Below, in pieces: positions 26,903 through 35,002 of a stretch of 64,000 nt of DNA (positions are counted from its first letter, which is position 1; every line of letters begins with the position of its first letter). The notes below the pieces were generated by a model. The model made no database searches and was not told the DNA's origin. It saw only the letters and a list, made by a program, of their open reading frames with translations. This DNA comes from Ktedonosporobacter rubrisoli (GTDB taxonomy: Bacteria > Chloroflexota > Ktedonobacteria > Ktedonobacterales > Ktedonobacteraceae): assembly GCF_004208415.1 (NCBI RefSeq), contig NZ_CP035758.1, forward strand, positions 4,216,001 through 4,280,000, given 5' to 3'. The position numbers and the translations under genes are program-made.

Positions 26903-27076
26903 CTTCTGTCCCCAAAGCGACCAAACTACCCACTTCTCAAGGTTATCTTGACTCCGCATATCGCAGGTTCCCAGGGCCTGGAATGTAGACGCACGGGAAG
27001 CCTGATGGTAGAAGAACTGCGACGCTATGTTGCTGGCCAGCCATTGCAAGAGGAGATCACGCGAGAACAGGTTTAG
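26903..27076 (+). pseudogene. Remnant of a D-2-hydroxyacid (phosphoglycerate-type) dehydrogenase
   Basis: The frame ending at TAG 27074-27076 translates to VILTPHIAGSQGLECR, then SLMVEELRRYVAGQPL and a short acidic tail. This is the C-terminal end of the 2-hydroxyacid dehydrogenase family (TPHIAGS with the catalytic His, followed by the xNLxRxLxGxPL tail). A stop at 26900-26902 closes the frame and the nucleotide-binding core is missing, so only the last ~55 codons survive. Confidence 0.7.
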
Positions 27077-27100
27077 CGAATGGCAAAACCTTAAGAAAAC

Positions 27101-27136
27101 GGGAAATGGAGGAAAACGCTCTTTCCTCCATTTCCC
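27101..27136. terminator. Bidirectional terminator, 15-bp perfect stem
   Basis: GGGAAATGGAGGAAA (27101-27115) pairs exactly with 27122-27136 around a 6-nt loop. It lies 8 bp beyond the stop of the VWA gene on the minus strand and ends that five-gene operon. Confidence 0.75.
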
Positions 27137-27143
27137 ATGCCTG

Positions 27144-28319
27144 CTATTGTTTCTGCCGCACGGTCACAATATCGTTGCGAGCCGCCCACATCGCCAGATC
27201 CTGGCGCTGAATTGCCGCCGCCATCAAATCAGGGAATAGGTCAGGAGTACAGGCAAAAGAGGGAATACCCATCCGGGCAAGCGCAGCCGCTATACTTTGA
27301 TCAAACGAAGGCGTCCCCTTATCGCTAAGTGCTAGCAAGCATACGACTAACACACCGCTGCTGACCAGTTCGGCAGCACGACGCAACATCTCTTGCCGAT
27401 TGCCACCCTCGTACAGATCGGTTATCATGACCAGGATCGTTTGAGCGGGGCGGCTGATAATTTGCTGACAATAAGCCAGGGCCCGATTAATATCTGTTCC
27501 GCCTCCAAGCTGGGTTCCAAAGAGTAAATCTACAGGGTCCTGCAACTCAGCAGTGAGATCAACAACGGCGGTATCAAAGACGACCATCTGCGTACTGATG
27601 GCACGCATAGAAGCCAGCACCGCCCCAAAGATGCCAGAGTAGACGACAGAGGCTGCCATGGAGCCGCTCTGATCAACGCAAAGTACAATATCGCGCAAGG
27701 AAGAACGTTTGCGCCCATAGCCAACCAGGCGCTCAGCGATAACAGAGCGATATTCGGGCAGGTAATTCTTCAGATTAAGGCGAATCGTACGGTCCCAATC
27801 TATTTCGTTAGCTTTAGGACGATACGTCCGGGCCGCCCGATTCAGGCTGCCGCGCACAGCCTGGAGCAACGGATTAGCTAGTTTGCGCTCCAGCTCGTCA
27901 ACGACCTTACGCACAACCTGTCGCGCCGTATCCTTTGTCGCCGCCGGAATCACTCGATTCAGCGAAAGGAGGGTCGCAACCAGGTGCACATCAGCCTCAA
28001 CATTTTCTAGCATTTCAGGCTGCAAAAGCATCTGCTTAAGATTAAGGCGCTGCAAGGCATCCTGCTGCATAATCTTCACAGCCGAAGAGGGAAAGTAGGT
28101 GCGAATATCTCCCAACCAGCGCGCCACCTTCGGCGACGAGCCCTGCAGCCCGGCAGAACGTTCCTCGTCATAGAGCATCTCTAGCGCGCTATCCATCACC
28201 ATATCCTGCCCTTCCAACACATCGCCATCTCCCGTTCCCGTCCCGCATAAAGCCGTGCCAGCATCCTTTCCTAAGACCAATCGCCAGCGACGTAAACGCT
28301 CGGTATCATCAATGGCCAT
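27144..28319 (-). CDS. VWA (CoxE/YehP-like) domain protein
   Basis: 391 aa. A MIDAS motif DQSGSMAAS (residue ~220), a following conserved Thr (GGGTDINRAL) and MITDLYEGG form a complete metal-ion-dependent adhesion site. The N-terminal ~200 aa are helical. In the E. coli yeh genes the VWA protein YehP is annotated as the partner that stimulates the MoxR-type ATPase YehL; the same pairing is expected here. It overlaps the DUF5682 gene by 11 bp and is the last gene of the operon. Confidence 0.85.
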   Translation of the reverse strand: MAIDDTERLRRWRLVLGKDAGTALCGTGTGDGDVLEGQDMVMDSALEMLYDEERSAGLQGSSPKVARWLGDIRTYFPSSAVKIMQQDALQRLNLKQMLLQPEMLENVEADVHLVATLLSLNRVIPAATKDTARQVVRKVVDELERKLANPLLQAVRGSLNRAARTYRPKANEIDWDRTIRLNLKNYLPEYRSVIAERLVGYGRKRSSLRDIVLCVDQSGSMAASVVYSGIFGAVLASMRAISTQMVVFDTAVVDLTAELQDPVDLLFGTQLGGGTDINRALAYCQQIISRPAQTILVMITDLYEGGNRQEMLRRAAELVSSGVLVVCLLALSDKGTPSFDQSIAAALARMGIPSFACTPDLFPDLMAAAIQRQDLAMWAARNDIVTVRQKQ

Positions 28320-30591
28320 CGATACTCACCCCCATAATCTGTGCCAGTATAGGCAACACAAGCTCAGCGCGCTCCTGATTGACCTGCATTTGCTCTTTCC
28401 CCATCCCTATCTGCTTATTAGCAGAGTCGGTATAGAGCTGCTTGACCTTCTCCCCCATCTGTCGGCGCTCCGGGGCCGAGAAATCCGCGAACGCGCGCCG
28501 CAGGATCGGCAACAACAGGCTAAATGTATCGGCTGGCAATTCGCATAGCCAGTGATCCAGAGCCCGCCACAGCTCATCCTGATGGATTACCAGCAAACCG
28601 GAGCCGTGGAGCAAACCCTCGATCCAGGATGCAGCCTGCATCCCTTCAACGGCTGGAGAGAGCGCAAGCCTTGTAAAGCGCTGCAGTTCCTCTTCATCCA
28701 GCACTCTCATCTCCAGGAGCAAACGACAACAGCGCCCACGTATCAATCCATGAATTCCCTCACGCTGCATAAGAGAGCGCAACAGCGCCTGCCACTCTTC
28801 GCGCTGCCCATCTCTATTAAGGAGAGAAACACTTCCATGCACTTTATCAATGCAAGCAAACATCTTGCGAGCCGCATCATCATCGAGAGAACTACAGGCC
28901 CCAGGCAAGCTGATAACCACACGTTCAAACAAACCATCGATGATCGGCACAATGTGCTCAGCGCGGGTCTGGCGCACATCGCTATAGCGCGCAACGCGTG
29001 CCAGAGGAGGCATGGCCTCCATCAAATGCTGCACATCAGACGATGCGGCAGAGCAGCGCTGGATATTCTCTAATAGCTTATCAACAGCTCCCGGCAATTC
29101 AGCCAGAATAGCCAGATCCAGTAGCTCGGTTAATTGGGGCAACTCTTGAGCAGCCTCGGCCTCATGACTTACATAGGCTGTCGCCGCGCTCTCAATAGTA
29201 TTGCCCCATATATTCGCCTCAATCAACGTGACAATAAACTCGACCCGCCACTGCAACTGCCAGTGCTCATGGAACGTCCCCATCTTCCCGCGCACGGCCT
29301 GAGGTTTTCCCCACTCAATATTGAGCAAGCGCAAACGATGCAAGAGCTGACTGCGAGCTCGATCAAGCTCTTTGCGCAAATCGAGGTCAAGCTCAGTTTT
29401 TTCTACTGTCGGCTTGAGGCGCAAGGCACGCTGCCGGGCTTCCAGATCGTACTGTAGAGGAACCACTGTTGCCTCAGTTGGCACCTGACCCAGCTTCTCG
29501 TTAATCTCAAGTTTCTCGCGGATCAAGCTCATGGGAGCGGCATCGCCATGGCACAGCACGGTTTTTATAGCTTCGTGGAGTTCGGCCAGGCCAGCCATCG
29601 GTAGATTGCGCAAAGCTGCCAGCGCTTCACCCAGGCGCACAGCCTCAATCACACTGGCCGATGAGACATCCAGGTCTTGCCCACGCAACAGGCCAGCAGC
29701 ATTAGCGATCCAACGTACCACAGAGCCGTCAGGAAAGGCCCAAAGATGCTCATACCAGCCCGGAGAAGTAATACCAGCGCCATAGCCGCTGCGATAAGCC
29801 AGCCGTGAATTGGTCCAGGGAATCCAGGTTGCGTTCACTGCGACACGCTTGAGCCCTTTGAGCAGAGCCGTATCGGCCTTCTCATCCTCCAGGTCCGCTA
29901 AAACGGGTGCATGCCATGCCCCACATACCACGGCAACGCGCTGGAAGCCCTCTTGCTGCGCCTCGCGAATCATTTTGCGCATATGAGCTTCGCGCAAGGC
30001 ATCATCCTCATGGAGCAAGGGAAACTCAGCACGCAATGCGCTCATGGCTTCCAGGATTGCCTCAAAGAAATTTTGCGCATCTCGCCGCTGCTCAATCTGC
30101 AGCTCCCACCAGAGCTCATGGTCCTCATAGCCAGCGGCCTGAGCCAGCAGGGCAAAGGGGTCTTCACGCAGCGTCTCTTTTTGCGGCAGCGCTGGCTCGG
30201 CAGGCTCAGCAGTTACAGGCTCAGCCTCCGGCTCTTCTTTGGGTATTTCGAGCTGAGCAGCCTGCTCAGAAAGCCGGGCCAGTTGAATCTCCTGTGGCAG
30301 ATCGATAAAGCGTGCCGCAATATTTTGCTGCAGAGCATACTGTAACGCCTGCCATTCCGGCGAAAAGGTAGTAAAGGGATAGTAAACAGCCTTTTTAGGA
30401 TTCTCGGCGGCAAAAATGAGCATAGCCACCGGCGGCTTCATATCGCTATGCACCAGCAAAGGCAGAATTTCTTGCGCATCGGGTGGTCCCTCGACGAGCA
30501 CTATATCGGGCTGGAGCGCCTCCAGGGCAGTGCGCAAGCTGCGCGCACACCCAGGCCCATGATGGCGTATCCCAAAGACATGTATACTCAC
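28309..30591 (-). CDS. DUF5682 family protein (YehM-like)
   Basis: 760 aa. The N-terminus MSIHVFGIRHHGPGCARSLR and the LVEGPPD motif that follows are the hallmark of DUF5682 proteins encoded with MoxR/VWA pairs. The first ~300 aa resemble TraB/EreA-like folds (GIRHHGPG, VEGP, VVCGAWHAPVL); the rest is alpha-helical. The start is GTG at 30591, directly after the MoxR stop with no intergenic base. Biochemical role unknown. Confidence 0.8.
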   Translation of the reverse strand: MSIHVFGIRHHGPGCARSLRTALEALQPDIVLVEGPPDAQEILPLLVHSDMKPPVAMLIFAAENPKKAVYYPFTTFSPEWQALQYALQQNIAARFIDLPQEIQLARLSEQAAQLEIPKEEPEAEPVTAEPAEPALPQKETLREDPFALLAQAAGYEDHELWWELQIEQRRDAQNFFEAILEAMSALRAEFPLLHEDDALREAHMRKMIREAQQEGFQRVAVVCGAWHAPVLADLEDEKADTALLKGLKRVAVNATWIPWTNSRLAYRSGYGAGITSPGWYEHLWAFPDGSVVRWIANAAGLLRGQDLDVSSASVIEAVRLGEALAALRNLPMAGLAELHEAIKTVLCHGDAAPMSLIREKLEINEKLGQVPTEATVVPLQYDLEARQRALRLKPTVEKTELDLDLRKELDRARSQLLHRLRLLNIEWGKPQAVRGKMGTFHEHWQLQWRVEFIVTLIEANIWGNTIESAATAYVSHEAEAAQELPQLTELLDLAILAELPGAVDKLLENIQRCSAASSDVQHLMEAMPPLARVARYSDVRQTRAEHIVPIIDGLFERVVISLPGACSSLDDDAARKMFACIDKVHGSVSLLNRDGQREEWQALLRSLMQREGIHGLIRGRCCRLLLEMRVLDEEELQRFTRLALSPAVEGMQAASWIEGLLHGSGLLVIHQDELWRALDHWLCELPADTFSLLLPILRRAFADFSAPERRQMGEKVKQLYTDSANKQIGMGKEQMQVNQERAELVLPILAQIMGVSIDGH

Positions 30592-31737
30592 TTAAAGCAC
30601 CTCGCGGCACGCTCGATACAGATCCTTCCATCCTTCTCTCTCTTTGACCACAGTCTGCAGATACTCTAGCCAGACCACGCGATCCTGCACCGGGTCTTTG
30701 ATAATTGCGCCCGTCAACCCGGCCGCCATATCCCCGGCACGCAATTCGCCATCCCCATAATAGCCGGCCATCGCCAGGCCACTATTAATCACTGATATGG
30801 CCTCGGCAGTAGAAAGCGTCCCGCCGGGAGATTTGACCTTTACCTTACCATCAAGAGTTACTCCCGCACGCAGCTCACGGAAAATGGTGACCACGCGACG
30901 AATTTCTTCAAGCGCTGGCGCCTCTGCAGGCAGCTCTAAGGCCTTGCCCAGACTGCTGACACGTTGATTCACTATCTCTACTTCTTCATCCAGGCTATCG
31001 GGCAAGGGTAAAACGACAGTATTAAAGCGCCGCATTAAGGCGCTGGAAAGCTCATTTACACCTTTGTCGCGGTTATTGGCCGTGGCAATCACATTGAAGC
31101 CTTTGTGCGCCTGCACTTCCATGTTTAGCTCGGGTACGGGCAAGGTCTTTTCGGATAAAATGGTAATCAAGGTATCCTGAACTTCGCTCGGGATACGCGT
31201 CAGTTCCTCGATACGGGCAATCTTGCCCTCTTTCATCGCCACCATCATCGGGCTGACTACCAGAGCTGCCGGGGATGGCCCCTCCACAAGCAAACGTGCA
31301 TAATTCCAGCCGTAGCGAATGGCATTTTCGTCAGTACCTGCAGTACCCTGGACCAGCAGCGTCGAATCGCCCATTACTGCGGCTGCCAGATGCTCACTTA
31401 CCCAGGACTTGGCGGTTCCCGGAAGACCATAGAGGAGCAATGCACGATCGGTGGCCAGCGTGGCTACGGCGATCTCGATGAGGCGTGGATTGCCAATATA
31501 TTTAGGGCTCACAACGAAGCCGCTCTTCAGTTTGCCACCCATCAGGTACGTACGCACGGCCCAGGGAGAAAGTTGCCAGTTGGGCGGTCGCTGGCGTTTA
31601 TCTTCCTTAGCCAGCTCGGCAAGCTCCTCGGCATATTGCACTTCGGCATGCTGGCGCAGCACTGACTGCATTGCAGCTGACGTATCCCCATTTGCGTTTG
31701 ATTCTGAAGTAGCTTGTGTTCCGTTTGTACCTGTCAT
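30592..31737 (-). CDS. MoxR-family AAA+ ATPase (YehL-like)
   Basis: 381 aa. Walker A LLYGLPGTAKSWVSEHL, Walker B region GKIARIEELTRIPSEVQDTLITILSE, sensor 1 VIATANNRDKGVNELSSALMRRFNTVVLPLP. MoxR ATPases act with VWA proteins to remodel or insert cofactors in partner complexes. Start overlaps the upstream stop by one base (TAATG). Confidence 0.88.
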   Translation of the reverse strand: MTGTNGTQATSESNANGDTSAAMQSVLRQHAEVQYAEELAELAKEDKRQRPPNWQLSPWAVRTYLMGGKLKSGFVVSPKYIGNPRLIEIAVATLATDRALLLYGLPGTAKSWVSEHLAAAVMGDSTLLVQGTAGTDENAIRYGWNYARLLVEGPSPAALVVSPMMVAMKEGKIARIEELTRIPSEVQDTLITILSEKTLPVPELNMEVQAHKGFNVIATANNRDKGVNELSSALMRRFNTVVLPLPDSLDEEVEIVNQRVSSLGKALELPAEAPALEEIRRVVTIFRELRAGVTLDGKVKVKSPGGTLSTAEAISVINSGLAMAGYYGDGELRAGDMAAGLTGAIIKDPVQDRVVWLEYLQTVVKEREGWKDLYRACREVL

Positions 31738-32960
31738 TAGCCAATCTCCTCTATAATCTGTTTACGTAATCTGAGTATCTCAACATATGAATTGAATTTT
31801 TCCTGCCATTGCCTCAATGACGAAGATTCTTTGGAAATATCATCTCGCTCAGTGAGCTGTTGTACAACTTGCCAGGCATGCTCTAGCTCTGCAACGGGCA
31901 CTCCTGTAATCAGGGCATCTAGCACGGCAAGCAAGGGCCAATAATACCAGTTACTCGTTTTTAGGGCTTGCTCGCTAGCCTGCTGAAGAGCGAGCAAAAA
32001 GGCTCTTGCGCATTCCTCGCTCCAGGGCTGAGGTAGTAGCTTGGCAGCCCTTACCCAGTCCTCGCTCTCCTGACATTGGGCAAGCACATAGCGCTCCGCA
32101 TCTCTCTGCGGCAAGCGCAGCAGGAGCTTTGTCATTAAGTCCGGCCAGTTATTAGCGGTCCGGGGCATGATATGGGCAAGCCATTCCTCAACGTTAGTAA
32201 TTGTCACACTGGCAAGCAATATGCTGGCTATCTCTTTCACCCCTGCCCTACGATCTTGGAGAGCTGTCTCCAAAAAGGCTTGATCTTCTATTGATAAACC
32301 AGCGGTCAAGGCCTGCAAGAATTCCTCTCTGGTGTTAGCATTTTCCTTGCGCCATGCCTCTTGCAGCCACTCACGACCTTTCGCAGCATCCACGCTGCGC
32401 ATAAGCTCTAAGGCTTCGAGGCGCTGCTTACGTTGCCCCTCTTGCCAAATGGTTTCGGCCTGCTCGCGAAACGTTTCCTGATCTATCGACAAAACTTGAG
32501 TGGTCCAGGACCAAGCAGGATTGAGCTCGCTCAGCCAGCGCCCACGCACTCCCAGCAACGGTATCAGGGATGATCTCACCGACTGATGACGTGTGGCATA
32601 CTCAAGCGCATCCGGCAAGAGCTTATAAGGCAGACGCATTCCCCGTTTCCTGAGCAAGGTCAATACTTCTGGCAAGAGCTGGCTATGCGTACCATGCAAA
32701 AAGCCATGCAGATAGCGCTCTATCTGCGCGGGACAGACCGGTAGCTGTTCGGAGGCTGCAGGTTGGAGCGCAGCGGGTCCTTTTTCAGGGACGTAGCCAG
32801 CACGCCAATAAGTAGCCAGCGCCCCTGCCGTAAGCAGGAACGAGCGCTCTACATCTTCCTGGGGAAGCTGCGCGGCCAGGCTCCCCAAAGGTGTCTCGGT
32901 AATGACCTGCGTGTTTCCCTGGCCGGTTCCCACAATTGCGGCAACAACAATAGTATCCAT
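31737..32960 (-). CDS. DUF5691 family protein
   Basis: 407 aa from ATG at 32960 (GAGGCGG site upstream). The open frame reaches 33236, but those ~92 residues are low-quality and overlap the SWIM gene. It starts MDTIVVAAIVGTGQGNTQ and is helical with HEAT-like spacing (residues ~150-380). The family is known mainly from this type of MoxR/SWIM neighbourhood; function unknown. Confidence 0.72.
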   Translation of the reverse strand: MDTIVVAAIVGTGQGNTQVITETPLGSLAAQLPQEDVERSFLLTAGALATYWRAGYVPEKGPAALQPAASEQLPVCPAQIERYLHGFLHGTHSQLLPEVLTLLRKRGMRLPYKLLPDALEYATRHQSVRSSLIPLLGVRGRWLSELNPAWSWTTQVLSIDQETFREQAETIWQEGQRKQRLEALELMRSVDAAKGREWLQEAWRKENANTREEFLQALTAGLSIEDQAFLETALQDRRAGVKEIASILLASVTITNVEEWLAHIMPRTANNWPDLMTKLLLRLPQRDAERYVLAQCQESEDWVRAAKLLPQPWSEECARAFLLALQQASEQALKTSNWYYWPLLAVLDALITGVPVAELEHAWQVVQQLTERDDISKESSSLRQWQEKFNSYVEILRLRKQIIEEIG

Positions 32961-33018
32961 ACAAACCGCCTCATAAAAAAATTTTGCGAGAGCTTGAATT
33001 TCTCTGCAGAGGAAATGA

Positions 33019-34356
33019 CTATGGGGTATCAGTGATAAGCAGATGATACTGACTATCCACCAGTATGCCGAGAGGGCGCAAATTTCTGCCATCCCACTCT
33101 GCCGCCATATCAACGGGTTGGCCCCCTGAAAGTGCGAGTAAGTTCCAGTAAGTTCCGCGCCGCAAATGAAGTATATGTCCTTCCTGGTCACGAACGCCCC
33201 AGCGATCATTATGCTGATCATGGAACGGAACCACATTGCACAATACGCTCAAGAAGCGTTCCTGCCAGGGATTATGCGCCAGCATAGCCGCTACATCTTT
33301 GAGAAATACCTCTATGGTTTGCGCGCCAGGAAGGGCTTCAGTCAAGGCCTGGCTGGCTCCATTGTAATTCCCAAGCATGGCGCGCTGGGGCACGGCGCCC
33401 GGCCAGTAAATGAGTTCCATATTCTGGCATATTCCAAGAGGGTAGGTTCTGGCAAAAGTTGTCCCGGCAATCGCAAACTGTGTGAGCAAGGCTGCTCGCC
33501 TTGTCGCCTTACCATACAACCAGGTTCTTTGAGCACGCCCGCGCTCGTTTTCCTCTAGCACCTGACCCAGAAAAAGCCAGTCGTCGGTGATGCGCTCCCC
33601 ACGCGTCAGTACCTCATCTTCTTTGAGGCTCCAACCGATGAGCTGACGTATTTCTTCTTGAAGGGGCGCCTCCAGCTGCTCAATACGGCGAAAGGCATGC
33701 GTGAGTAGGGCCAGTTGCCCCAGTTGGGCCAGCAACTTCTCGGGCCAGTCAGCAGAAGAGCCAGGAACAGCTGCCATATTACGGATGAGAGCAGCAACTC
33801 CAGGAGCCTGCGCATCCACCATCTGCGCTGCTTGCTTCTCCCAGAATGAGGCGGGTTGGGTTTCTATATTCCCCAGACCATTGCGAATAATATCATTGAG
33901 CCAGAGATCAAGGCGCTCAAGCCCAGAACTCACAAGTGCCTGGCGCTTTTCGGCAGTCTTAAGCTGTGCAGCAGATGGGGCTTTTTTCACCTTTTCTGCT
34001 TTTTCTGCTACTTTAGCCTCTTTACGTTTGTTGGTTTCAGCCCGCTTTGCCAGCCAGTCGGCCACCCATTGTGGAGGCTCGGCTTGCGTAATGGCTGAAG
34101 AGGCATCAGAGACCAGTAAGAGCAAGGCCAGGCTATGTTTACACGGCTGCTTACGGCTAGGGCAACTGCACTGTGCCGCGAAGGTTGCCAGATCGACGCT
34201 CACCTGATAAAGTGCGCTGCCCTGGCATTCTCCCCAGAGCGCCTGAGTATTGTAGCCAGAATTTTTCCAGTGGCGCACGTTGGCTAGCTTCTTACTGGCG
34301 GCCACAGATTTGGCATCCGGGGCCATAGCTATTACTTGTTCAGTAGTGACTTGCAT
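33019..34356 (-). CDS. SWIM zinc-finger protein (YehQ-like)
   Basis: 445 aa. A SWIM finger lies at residues ~60-78 (CSCPSRKQPCKHSLAL: CxCx(n)CxH). A lysine-rich linker follows (residues ~120-150), then a long helical domain. SWIM fingers bind nucleic acid or protein. First gene of the SWIM-DUF5691-MoxR-DUF5682-VWA operon; the promoter must lie in the 210 bp between this start and the IscB element end. Confidence 0.82.
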   Translation of the reverse strand: MQVTTEQVIAMAPDAKSVAASKKLANVRHWKNSGYNTQALWGECQGSALYQVSVDLATFAAQCSCPSRKQPCKHSLALLLLVSDASSAITQAEPPQWVADWLAKRAETNKRKEAKVAEKAEKVKKAPSAAQLKTAEKRQALVSSGLERLDLWLNDIIRNGLGNIETQPASFWEKQAAQMVDAQAPGVAALIRNMAAVPGSSADWPEKLLAQLGQLALLTHAFRRIEQLEAPLQEEIRQLIGWSLKEDEVLTRGERITDDWLFLGQVLEENERGRAQRTWLYGKATRRAALLTQFAIAGTTFARTYPLGICQNMELIYWPGAVPQRAMLGNYNGASQALTEALPGAQTIEVFLKDVAAMLAHNPWQERFLSVLCNVVPFHDQHNDRWGVRDQEGHILHLRRGTYWNLLALSGGQPVDMAAEWDGRNLRPLGILVDSQYHLLITDTP

Positions 34357-34568
34357 CTCTACTAATTTTCCTCAACTTATACATGTTACGAATCATCTAC
34401 ATTACTATTCTGGATAGAGTCGGCGAAAACGGAAAAAGAATGAGCCCATCTTAGCCAGCCTAAAAACGCGCTAAGCGTTCTGCTGGAAGCAAAAAACCGG
34501 GGGATAGTAGCGGAAATAGCGGGCGGGAAAGCGCAGCTTACAAACCCTGCATTACTTTCCCCGCCTCT

Positions 34569-34996
34569 TCATGATTCTTGCGGCAGGATACCCACACCTT
34601 CAGGGGTGGGAGGAATGCCGCTTCTCCTTTCAATTAAATAGGCCGAGGCCCTTTGTATGAGTGTCAGGTGTCTAGCGCTCGCACTCGCATGCACTTTGGT
34701 CCCATCAAGTTTTCTCAGGTCAAAGTAACCTGTACTCCTTCGCCCAAAGACAAAGCAGCTTTTCCCCTGATAGCGCACGCAGTCGAAGAGGCGAAAACCT
34801 CGCACGTATTTGGGAGCGGTATTTCTTTGCCGCAGGCCACCTTTCCTGATTGTCGCTTTGTGGAGTTGCCTGTTATTTCGTCGCACGAATTTGAGCAGGA
34901 AATGTGCCCCATCTGCTTGAGCCTGGGGATGTCCACTGATGCAGCGAGCATCGATCATGTGCGACTTCTCTAAGCCCGCCCCAATTCTTGTGTGCT
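34569..34996 (-). CDS. iscB: iscB, 3' exon (RuvC-III and C-terminal domain)
   Basis: Begins with the last two bases of a split codon (A|AG, Lys284) and continues HTRIGAGLEKSHMIDARCIS, containing the RuvC-III aspartate (residue 299 of the joined protein). The C-terminal part has VRRNNRQLHKATIRKGG, GFRLFDCVRY and SCFVFGRRSTGYFDLRKLDG, all typical of IscB. The exon gives 142 codons including stop. Without intron removal this fragment has no proper start; a TTG at 35012 could begin it but would leave it without the nuclease core. Confidence 0.85.
34580..34621. repeat. Subterminal hairpin of the IscB element, inside the iscB 3' end
   Basis: GCGGCA(34580-34585)/TGCCGC(34616-34621) encloses CCCAC/GTGGG. 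IS200/IS605 ends are recognised as such single-strand hairpins; here the coding end doubles as the right end. Confidence 0.55.
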
Positions 34997-35002
34997 GTTG
35001 AA

